From the NCBI RefSeq assembly GCF_032191515.1, contig NC_091431.1, positions 18,555,194 to 18,619,193 on the forward strand: 64,000 bases of DNA, read 5' to 3'. Source of the DNA: Phaenicophaeus curvirostris (lineage: Eukaryota; Chordata; Aves; Cuculiformes; Cuculidae). Every line of letters starts with the position of its first letter. Position 1 is the first letter of the stretch. Made by a program: the position numbers and the translations under genes. The notes below the pieces were generated by a model that saw only the letters and a program-made list of their open reading frames with translations, ran no database searches and had not been told where the DNA came from. Positions 12,701 to 24,700 of this stretch are shown here, piece by piece.

Positions 12701-15700
12701 AGGAAGGAATGTGATAGTGCCACTGCTGTTAGAAAAATCGGTAACAGGGTAACTCATGCCAGTGGAATCAACCTGTGAGATAATGTAATTTATATACACG
12801 TAGTCCAGGGCTCCCCTTGTACGCTCCACAACACAGGATATAGTGGAACCCTCATCAGCAATCTGGAAGGAAGCAAGAAATTGAAATGTTATTATCAAAG
12901 GAAATGAAAGCAATAAATGCAAACCATGTAATTCTCTAATGGTAGGCAAATAAATGTACAGGAAAAAAAATGCCGTTATGTCACTTTCAGCACTTATGAA
13001 ATGGTGGTGGTCAGAACAGTCTTAGTGGAATTTGCAACAGCTTCTAGTACCACCTTGAGGACTATGAAGGAAAGCCAATAACTAGACTCTGTGGTTTGTT
13101 TTAGACACCATCTCTTCCCCCAAAAAACATGTCAAAGACAGAATAAATATATTGTCATACATAACTGAAATGATGGTTTTGTAATAATGTAATTTTTTTT
13201 TAATTTTCGTTACAATAATTTAAAGAAAGATTTGGTTTCCACTTTTCCACAATTAGAAACACTCTGGGAAAAAAAAATCAGATACGTTAAAATTAAGCTA
13301 TATGTACCTACTATTAGAATAGAATTAAACTATATATCATCATTTACAATTCTGTCTTCACAAGGAACGTTAATTCAGCAGCAACAGTTTCACATACTTG
13401 GAACAAAGTAGGTGTTGATACCACATATTTGAGAAAATTATGATCTTAGAACTAAAATAGAAAAGAGTTTTGTTTGAAAATTGCCAGAAAGTCTATCTTA
13501 TGCATTGGATAAATTTCAGATCTTCTGGATAATGCACTGCAGCTACTGCATACACTTTCAGCTGCCTCATACACAGGCATCCACATAAAGCAATGAAACC
13601 ACAAATAAAACAATGCTGTATATCTGCACCTTCACTGGGAGCTCTAATATTTTCCTGTTGAAAAGGACATAAGAAGAATGCAAAACAATTAACGTGGCAT
13701 ATAAATTTTTTATTTTGCTTCATGGTTGGCTGATGATCTGTGTCATTGCAGTATTATCAGTGGCATTTGAAACTGGGGGAATCTGTTATCATAGCATATG
13801 GCAGGCACACAGAGAGCAAACTGAACCCAATTGAAAACCAGTATCACTCAGGCAAGATGGTCACTTTCGAACACATCACAAGCACTTTAGTTAGTAAGAA
13901 TGTAATTAAAAGGTCATAAGAGTTGCCAAATGAGAAAGCATTCCAAAACTTGTTTTCCAAAATATTCCAGTACCAATAGGAGGAGATATCTTGTCTTGGC
14001 CCCTCATCACTGATGAAAGAAGTAAAAATTAATTATGTTTATTTCAATCTTCCACAAACAAGCAGTAAGTTTATACATTGCATATATGGTGGCTGCCAAC
14101 AAAGAACAATTTAATGATTGAAAAAAGAGCAATGGACAGTTAATATCAACTGAATTAAAATGGAATTTATGCCCTATAACTTATGGGAGAAAATCATTGT
14201 GAAATACACCTACAGAAAAGCTGAGGAGGGGCTCTTTATCAGGGATTGCAAGGACAGGGCAAGGGGGGATGGATTTAAGCTGAAAAAAGGGAGATTTAGA
14301 TTACATATTAGGAAGAATTTTTTTGCGAGGCACCAGCCCAGGCTGCTCAGAGAAGCTGTGGCTTTCCCATCTCAGGAGTTGTTCACTGGCAGAGGCTGCC
14401 CAGCAAGGTGACTGAGTCACCATCCATGGAGGTATTTAAAGGATGGACAGACAAAGTGCTTAGGGATATGATTTAGTACAGGTACTACGATTTAGCGGAC
14501 AGGTACAGTTGGACTTGATGATCTCAAAGGTCTTTTCCAACCTAGGGATTCTATGATTCTAAGGCCAGGTTGGATGGGGCTTTGAACAACCTGATCCAGT
14601 AGGAGGTGTTCCTGCCCATGGCTGAGGGTTGAAACGGGATGGGCTTTAAGGTTTCTTCCAACCCTAACCACTCTATGGTTCTATGATTCTATGACGAATG
14701 CACCATACCTTGTCATCACATTACCATCAGTAAAATTCTTTCAAGTACATCATATGACAAAAATAAAATAAAAATCTTTGTAAGAAGGCATTCCCCAAAC
14801 AAGAAAATTACATCATACATTTCAGTTGATAACCTAGTCTCAGATGTAACAGAAGTAGAGGAAAGAATATTTTTTCTGTAATAATTAAATCTGAGTCTTC
14901 AGTTTATGTAACAAAATCTATTTTCTTAAAAAAAATACTTTGGGATGATTTTTTAAGATTATATAGCAAATGCCAGTGAGATTGAGGGTGTATTAACAGA
15001 ATTTACACATTTCCAAATTCTAGAAATCTTTGCTCAACTACAAAAAGTAACTGTGAAGTCAAGGTCCTTTGCAGGTCAACTGGTATTACCATCAATTTTG
15101 TTGTGTCCATAATCTTCCCACCTTACCTCAGGAATACATGATCCAGTGAAACCAAATAAACCATTAGCGTTATCACTTTTTTGTATTCTTAATCTTGCCG
15201 TGGTGTTTTCTTGTGAAAACCGAGCTCCACCACATACAGAGATGAGTTTTAGGATGAATAACTCCTCTCCTTCTTCCTCTTTGTCATCCTTTGCAGACAC
15301 AATGAATGATTTATTGGTCTCTCCTTGCCGATACTCCAAATACCCAGAAACAGGGTGAACATCACTTTTTGCAGGAGTTGCATGGAGTTCATAGATCTCT
15401 GCTCGGGTCAATTTGCGCTCGTAAAGCCTTACGTCCTGCATTAACCCTGTGTACCTACTGCTGCCATTGATTCCTGCTCCGATTCTCACTATACCTGGAC
15501 CTGAGAAGGAAATAATAGTATTCTTCATGTTATTAAAATTCTTCAGAGTAATAAACCTGCGACTGAATAGCTGTACTTAAGAATCAATTTTAAAGTGTTT
15601 ATTACCCCTGAATTAGGAATCACGTTGAAGTTGAAATGCAAACTCAGTATGTTCCTCAAGCCTCACCTCAGAGCTAAAGGCAGATCATGACAGGCCAAAC

Positions 15701-18700
15701 AATTCCATCCCAGACAAGATTTTTCATGGTACTAGTTCTACCAGCACATTGTCACCATTCCTGATTTTTGTGTGACTGGGAAACCTCTCTTTTTCCTTCA
15801 GAAAGAACTTTCCAATCCCTCTCAGCATTTGTTTTGCTAAGCAGACCCCGTTTCATCTCTCTCTGTTAAGCCAGTTGACCCGTTCTGATGATATTCATCA
15901 TCACTGCATTAGCCCCTCTGGACTTGCTTTTCCGCTAATGCATTGGAAATATTGAGTTCAGAAATGTACACCAAATTACAAATGTTTTTTACAAAATCAT
16001 TAATATTTCTTTGCCTCCAAACAATTATCTTACTCAGCAAATCATGGTATCGCAGCTGCTTTTTTTCACAAATACTCCAAGCTGGTAGCTCATACTCTTA
16101 TTGCGCTAAAACACATAGATCTCTCATCCTTACGGCTGTTTTCTGGTATTGGAAGGAACTCTGCTCCTGAATGTATTGTCATATATATGACACTGAGAAT
16201 CAGTGCTAGAGATGAACAACCACAGCAGTGGATAACAGTCCCAGGGCATGAGGCAGAGGATGGTGAGAAAAACCAGGCTGCTGTGCTCACCACTGTGTTA
16301 AACGGAGAGGAAATGCTTACCTTGTGCTTGTATCTCCAGACAGAATAAATGCCGTCTCTGCTAATACAGAAAATTTACAACACATACATACCTTTCTAGC
16401 AAAAAAAGCATTATTGCATTTCATACAACTTTGTTTTAGAAACTGAGGGAGAGGGAAATCCTTTCATAACTAGAGCACCACAAGTCGAATGGAAATTATT
16501 ACCTGCAGAGGTACTACTTTGTTCCAGAGTGCAAATCTCAGACTTTAACCATTGAAATTTAGAGGGAGAAATAGAGCTTGACATGAGCCAGCAACTTGCG
16601 CTCACAACCCAGAAGGCAAACCATATCCCAGGCTGCATTCAAAGAAGCATGGCCAGCAGGGTGATGGAGGAGATTCTCCCCCTCTACTCCACTCTCATGA
16701 TGCCCCATCTGGAGTCCTGTGTCCCATTCTAGAACCTCCAGCATAAAGATATGGAACTATTGGAATAGGTCCAAAGGAGTCTACGAAGATGATCCAAGAG
16801 CTGAAGCACCTCTGCTATGAAGCCAGACTGTGAGAGACGGATCTGGGTAGACCTTATAACAGCCTTCCAGTACTGAAAGGAGCTCCAGGAAAGCTTGGGA
16901 GGAGCTTTTTTACAAGGGCATGGAGTAATAGGATGAGGGGGAATGACTTTAAATTGGAATGGGGAAGATTCAGATTAGACATTGGGAAGAAATTCTTCAC
17001 AAAGAGGATGGTGAGACACAGGTACAGGTTGCTCAGAGAAGCTGTGGCTGCCCCATGCCTGGAGGTGTTCAGAGCCAGTCTGGATGGGGCCTTGAGCCAC
17101 CTGGTCTGGTAAAATGTGTTCTTGCCCATGGCAGGGCGTTTGGAATAGGGTGATCTTTGAAGATCGCTTCCAATGTAAACCATTTTATTACTCTATGCAA
17201 TTAATGAAATCTCCCCTCTGTTCTCACTCTGTATTTGTGTGCGTATATGGATGTAGATGTATATGCATTTAACACAACTGTATCTTTCTTAATCGTTCTT
17301 CCGCAGTTACAGAAAGGACACTGCATTCAAGAATTTGACAATCATTCACTGCCTAGCCCCACCAAAGAAAGCATGTGAAACTGATGGTGAAAGGAAGAAA
17401 GGAAATAGGATGGAGAAGATGTACAAAAAAAAAAAAAAAAAAGCACGTAGAATAGTGGGAAAGATCAGAAGGAAGAGTAAATATAAATGTATTCCAATCA
17501 CATAATATCCTACTTTATAAAGAGTTGTTCTGTAACTTCTTTGGTCACTGCTGTGCTTGTTCAGAGTGAATGCCCATTACCTAGGACTAAAATCACATCT
17601 GAGACTATCCAGTTAGAGAAACTAAGACACAAATGCTAATGTTCTTTGGATACTACTAAACTCAGAGGTATAATTTTAATATACGATGTAAATACATACT
17701 TAAGCAAATATACACCCTGAAAAATTTTATTACTTGCAAGATATTGAAGGAAATTAGAGACCTCATTGCTCTCTATAACTACCTGAAAGGAGGTTGTAGA
17801 GAGGAGGGTGCTGGCCTCTTCTCCCAAGTGACAGGGGACAGGACAAGAGGGAATGGCCTCAAGCTCCACCAGGGGAGATTTAGGCTGGACATTAGGAAAA
17901 AATTTTTCACAGAAAGGGTCATTGGGCACTGGAACAGGCTGCCCAGGGAGGTGGTTGAGTCACCTTCCCTGGAGGTGTTTAAGGCACGGGTGGACGAGGT
18001 GCTAAGGGGCATGGTTTAGTGTTTGATAGGAATGGTTGGACTCGATGATCCGGTGGGTCTCTTCCAACCTGGTTATTCTATGATTCTATGATTCTATGAA
18101 ATTTTGTTTCAGAAACTGAGAGGAAAACAATCCCTTCTCAGCTACAGTGCTATAAATCTTACTGAAGTTATTAAATGCAAACATATACAACTAAATGCAT
18201 ACATGATAAGCATACATCTATAAATACAATTATAAATTATTCATTTATTTTCAAATTATTGCAATCCAAGCTTTGTTACAGTTCTGAATGGGTTGGAACT
18301 TTCACAGCTCTAATTTACACATGCTTTTGGAAAGCCTTCAGAATTGTCTACTTGTTCTTTTCAATTAACTTTTCAGATAGAATTTCAGTATTTTGCATGC
18401 TCTTTTACATATTTAATAACTCTACATAAGGAGAAAAAAATGCAGGCTATTGGCTCACCGTCAGCAATTGCTTCTCCTTTAAGGCTCTTCATTCCTCCCA
18501 CAACTGGAGTTCCATCCATGTAAAATTCTATTATACCTTCATCCAGAGTAATCAGAAGGTGAACCCAAGTATTTTCATCCAGATATTTCAGGACTGCTGC
18601 TTTAGCCATGTATGTCATATTGGATCCGAATGCTGTATAGTGAAGCACTGCAGAAACATGGGACTCATTCGTTTGGATTTTCATGCCGTAATATAAGGTC

Positions 18701-21700
18701 CCATTGTCATCATCCTTTTCAATTATATAACCATCAGTACTGATGTTAGGAATTAACCACGCTGAAAATGTAAAATTGGTTATTGCGGTATTTCCATTGT
18801 ATGGGTATTCTGGACCAATAATTCCAAAGGCATCCTTGTTTCCACTGAAATACAAAGCATCTGTTCCACTGTGATGACGTCTCATGTGAGGCTGGGATTG
18901 TACTGAACTTGGAAATGATCCCAACAACAAGAAGTCTACCATTGCCGGTAGTCCATCTTGGAATGTACTAGACAGTATTTCCCAGCCTAAACGGACAACA
19001 CCAAAGGTGCCTTGTTGTCTCCAGATGGTGAAGTTTGTAATATAGGAAAGATCATCTTCAGAAAGAACATCTTCCACTATCTCTCTGTCCTGGCTCTCTG
19101 GGTCTATGACAAAGACTCCAAAAGGGTCATCATTGAATGGGATCATCACGGTTACAGCAAGGTTTGTTTTGGATAACTGACCACCAGGACCAGGAGTCCC
19201 ACCTGTACAATGGAAGTTAGAGCAAAAGTTAAAAGCTGATTTCAAACAACACAGTCTGAATAAAGTTACTAAGTACTTAAAATTTTTCCAATAAAATATA
19301 TTTTAAACTTAAACTGTCTAAGAAAGAGCCTCTGAACTCCTAGAAAATGTTCTGATTTAAAAATGATGTGATTTAACTGCCTTGTTTTTAAAACATTAAA
19401 GTGATGATTTTCACAAAAGACAAAGCAGTATGTTAGTTTTCAACTGTAAAAACCACATTTCTCTTTCATCTAAAACAAGGTTTGCTCTAACGTTTCTCAA
19501 TGACCCAGTTTTCATACTACTCCAAGACTTACACAGATCTTGGAATGGCAAAATTTGGCCCCAGTGCCTCTGAAACAGAAGCAAGAGATACCTTGGAAAA
19601 TCAGTAAAAAATTGTATATTAAATCTGTTGCCAAGTACTCCCATTAGGTATCTATTTCTGCCCAGCAGGAATTCATGACACAACGGTCATGATTTGAATG
19701 TAGAGCCTCCATGTTCAACGTGTGCAGTGATCTACCTATGATAAGTACGAGATCTTCTGTACACACATATAGATTTCACATGCAGGAAAGGTGAATGCGT
19801 ATTTTCAGTTGTATCTGGGCATAGGAGATTATAAATAGTCCTGAAGTGGAGCAAGTCCAGCGGATGTGGAACTCTGCTCAGTAGAAGACCTGTAGCAGTT
19901 GTAATTGAAGTCATATGAAGTAGGATTGTTAGTGTTTTGCCTCCTCTAGAAAAAGGCAAACAAACCAACCAACCTGCATTATGATAGACATGCATAGCCT
20001 TTAATAGCTTTATTTTGTCTTCAGATACATGAAGATCTACATGCCTGAAACACCAAGAGGCATCCTTTTTAAAGGTCAGATCACCAAAAAGTGTGTAAAA
20101 GTAATTCAGGAACTAAGTTCATTCATACGTGTAAATTAAGATTAAATGAAAAATAAAGCCTAAAACCTTACCGGAAAAGTATAGGTTATCAAGACATTAT
20201 TCAAGGCAAAGCTTTCTCCAGGGCTGGTTTCTTTTTGATTGATTAAACAGAATTCTTTTCTACCAGATATGAAGGGAATGGTGATATGGAAGACAATACC
20301 TGAGGCATTCACCAACTTTAGAAGGTAAAATTCATTGAATTCAGGAATTCCATCTGAAATAGCATGGAGTGTTATTGGCTTTGATCCTTCACCATCCATG
20401 AAGAACATAGTCCCCTGAGTTTCATAGAACTCTTCTCCTGGCCTCAATGCAGAGCCATTATCAAACAGCTGCCAGATCAATGAGACATTGCCGAAGTGAC
20501 CTCTGTGTCTCAAAACCCTGTTCAGCAATACAGAAAGAGTGAACAGCCTGGCAGGTATGCATCAGCATTCCTTAGCAAAGGAAAACATGGCTGCACTGAT
20601 TTTCCTTACTATGAAAAATAATATACAACATTCTAAATAGCCATGAACAGTAAATATAACCATGAACAATAACTGAATCTTCTTTGGAGGCCCACAATTT
20701 CATGGTATAATTCTACGCCCATTATACCACAGGTACCTTAGGAAGAAAGTAACAAGTGCAGGTCCATGCAAAGCAGTGCTGTTAAGCTAATCATCTTATT
20801 TTCTTGCATATCTATTATGTTTATAATAAATGTGAATGCACAGTAGTTCAGTAAGTTATCATTAAATGTTTTTATGCCTGGCCACACTAGACAAGAAAGA
20901 GAATCATCTACTGTTAACCACAGACATTTCTCGTTTTAACCATCGAGCCTCCTTAAGCTCTTTCTTACGTTATTATTAAATCTGGGTCATGTTCTACGCC
21001 CTTCAGGAATCCATGGTTATTCCAGATTAGGAATAGGTGAACAAATAGTGAATGAAAAAATAAATAAATAGGCACTCATGAATAAAGACGTTACTTTTTT
21101 TTATAGCTATCTGGTGACTTTAATTCCACCACTTTCCAACAGGTGTTATAAATAAAAACTGATGCATATAGTGCATTTATTGACAAAGTGTGCTTTACAT
21201 GCAAAAGTTATGCTTCTCTTTGCACAGTAAACCAAAATGCTGAACAAAGAGATTACATGAGGCTGAAAAATTAGTTCAGCAAAAACCAGTCTAGGCACAG
21301 AAACACATTCTCGTTGTTTCTGCTTCCACAGGCTTTTCTTTACTTGTCATTAACCAGGGCGCTCTATCCCAGCTGTGTAGTGCTGTTGCACTAGCTCCAA
21401 TTACTCCCTTCAAAGCTCAGCACTGCCGTAGCTGTTCTCAGTGGCTGGGTTTTATGCCTCCCTGACTCTTTTGTTATAAACTATGCAGTAACCAAAAACG
21501 TGAAGGTATGGAAGAGGCAGCTCCGTAGTACAGGTATTTCACCAGTGAGGACTGAGCAAGGTCCTCAAATGATCTCAGTATCATGTGCTTCCATAAAGCA
21601 CCTGTATATAAAGATGCTTCGTTCTAATTGTCATTAGTAGGAACATAGAATCACTTGTTTGGAAAAGACTTTTGAGATCATTGAGTTTAACCACACCTGT

Positions 21701-24700
21701 CCACTACTAAACCATATCTCTTGAGCACCTTGTCTATATATCTTTTCATCACCTTCAGGGATTGTGACTTCACCACCTCCCCGGGCAGGCTCTGCCAGTG
21801 CCTGAAAACCCTTTTAATGATTCTCCACTTCATCAAATAAAAAAATTTATCCTTCAAATAAAATTATAAAGGATAAAAAAGCCCCAAAACATCAAAACCC
21901 GAAGAGGAGCATGACAAAACCAAACACACAAAATATTGAATATCATCTTTTCTCAAGGAATTTCATTCTTTAGATCTGTAATATAAGAATAAACACCTGA
22001 TTCACAGTCACACATCTGCCTTAGAGTAAACAGAAAAATTAAATAAAATTATATAAAAGATAACTAAAGAAATGTGTAAAGAGATTTTTCCCTGATGTTC
22101 CCACTATCACATTGACTGTGACCTAACTTTTCTTTATATCACATCCAGACATTTCTTAATGAAAGAAAAATCAGTATTTTTGTCAAACTATAACCCCAGC
22201 CTGACTTCATGGAACATAACAAGGTAAGATGCAAATCAGATTAATTCCTTAACCCTTCCGATCTTGAATACATCCCAGTGACTGGAAGGAAAATACTTTG
22301 AGAGGTCAAACTAGAGAAGAGTCCTTTCAGTCTAGGAGACAGTCACATCTGGACTTTGAGGGCAGACTCAGTCTGTGACTAACAGATGGAAGGAAAACAC
22401 AGTATGAGAAAGAATACATTAATATTTGTTGTTTGTAGGGGAAGGATTCAAAGTAGGGTGCAAAAATAAACAACCAACCACCTAGTCCTATTTAGCTGTA
22501 TTTTGAAAAGATTTTTTACTTCTCTATTAGTCCACGTTATATTCTGCTCAATCATCCAGATTCTCCTGTATCTAAAATCTACTGAGAATGTAATAAATCA
22601 ACAATATTATAGGCTTAATAATTTACATTTTAACATTAACTTCTGTATACATTTTCATATGCACGCTATAATTGGTAATAAAACATATAATGTCTTTCAT
22701 ATAATTACAAATAATTTAATCCAAAATTCGGTAAAGATATTTTTCTTTAAAACATTTTTATCAATGCAAACCTGTACAAGATTAGATCAATTACTACCCA
22801 TAAAGTGCCACAAACATCAGCTCAGAAAAATTGGAAATGAATATTTAAATTTTACTTACAAAAAATCATTACTTTTGCCTTCTTCTACTGGCTTGTCTAA
22901 AGGTTCCAAGGAAAAAATTCCATTAGGATCATCATTTGCTTCAATAATAACTGTAGCCACTCCAGCCTTAAAGATAACAGTATCCCCTAAAAAGAGATTG
23001 AGAGGGTGATTAATTTTATCAAAACTAGAAACAGAAATGCAGAAAACTCTAAAACTGAAGGTTTTTCTTTACTTACACCAACTGCTTTATGGAAATAAAG
23101 AAATGAACAATGATTATAGAATCACAGAATTGCTAGGTTGGAAAAGACCTTTGAGATCATCAAGTCCAATCATACCTGTCCACTACTAAACCATATCCCC
23201 AGGCACCTCATCTGCCCGTCTTCTAAACACTTCCAGGAATGGTGACTCCACTACCTCCCTGGGAAGCCTCTGCCAGTGCCTGAGAACCTGTTTGATGAAG
23301 AAATTTTTCTGATATTCAATCTAAACCTCCTCTGGTGCAACATGAGGCCATTTCTTGTCATTCTGTTACTTGATACTTGGAAGAAGGGACTAACACCCAC
23401 CTTGCTGCAAGCTCCTTTCAGGGATCTGTAGACAGCAATAGGGTCCCCCCTCAGCCTCCTTTTCTTCAGGCCAAACAACCCCAGGACCCTCAGTTGCTCC
23501 CCCTAACACTCATTCTCCAGCCCCTTCACGGGCTTTGCTCCCCTTCTCTGGACATGCTCCAGTTCCTCAGTGTTCTTGTGGTGAGAGGCCCAAAACTGAA
23601 TGCAGTATTCAAGGTGCAGCCTCAGTAATGCCAAGGGGGAGAATCACTTTCCTGGTCCTGCTGGCCACACTGTACCTGATCCAAGCCAGGATGCTATTGG
23701 CCTTCTTGGCCACCTGGGCCAGTGCTGGCTTATGTTCAGCCACTGTCAACCAACACTCCCAAGTCTTTCTCTGCCAGGCAGGTTTCCAGCCAATCTTCCC
23801 CACGCCTGTAGTGTTGCACAGGGTCATTACGTCCCAAGTGCAGGACCCAGCACTTGGCCTTGTTGAACCTCATCCCGTTAGCCTCAACCCCTTGATCCAG
23901 GCTGTTCAGGTCTCTCTGTATACTCTCCCTGCCCTTCAAGCAGATCGATGCTTCTGCCCAGCTTAGTGTCATCTGCAAACTTACTGAAAGTGCACTCAAT
24001 CCCTTTTAAACATAATAAAACAATGATTGAAAATCAATATTCAAGGCAGTCAGTAACAGGAAAATCTGAGTAAAAATACTTAGGTAGCACCTCATGCAGA
24101 GAGCAAGATTTGCAGGAAAAAAATATGTGACATGACCAGAAAAGATGTGGTTCTGAGCAGAAAGTATTGTATGAGGTAGTAATTAATGTCTGGTCAATTG
24201 GTCAAGTCAAAAGGAAAAGATAGGTGTTCAGAGATCCCGGGTCTCCTTTAAACCTAGAACAGAAAAATTGTACTTAAGCTAAATACAAGCTAAGAATGTC
24301 TAAGAGTTTACTTATACCAATACCACAGCCTATCTGAAAGGAAAGAATAAAAGATACTTGTGAAGTAGAATGAAATCTCGTAGGATTTGTGTGTGTGCAT
24401 TAGCATTGCAGGGACACTAACATGCTTCCTATGTTCACGGACTTACATTACATTTCCACTCCTATCCCATTTTTCACCTTATTTAAGAGCGCTAGACTAC
24501 CTTTTGTTCCACAGTAAACAATTTGTTTACTGCTTTCACTCCATATGCCTCTACCTATATTGTCTCTGAGGTGCCATGGTCTAGCTTAACTTTCAAAAGG
24601 GATGTAACAATCAAGGCCAAAGTATGTAAAAGATCATAGAAAGAAAATACATTTTTTTCTTTCAGGAATGCATATAAGAATATTCTGTATTCTTAGTGAT

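Larger units (their letters stand above)
12863..15126 (-). other. Intron 21 of ADGRV1
   Basis: Intron of 2,264 nt containing a nested pair of CR1 copies at 14209-14693. The rest is AT-rich. Confidence 0.85.
15501..18458 (-). other. Intron 20 of ADGRV1
   Basis: Intron of 2,958 nt with two antisense CR1 copies (16575-17198 and 17757-18098) and a run of 18 A at about 17425-17442. No exon was seen. Confidence 0.85.

Noticed and set aside
17425..17442. A18 run as a retrocopy poly(A) tail
   Set aside because: Upstream sequence shows no gene-like segment or target-site duplication. Treated as a simple A run.
22503..23009. 168-codon plus-strand frame
   Set aside because: Its second half is the antisense of ADGRV1 exon 18; the first half is AT-rich intron. 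A shadow frame.
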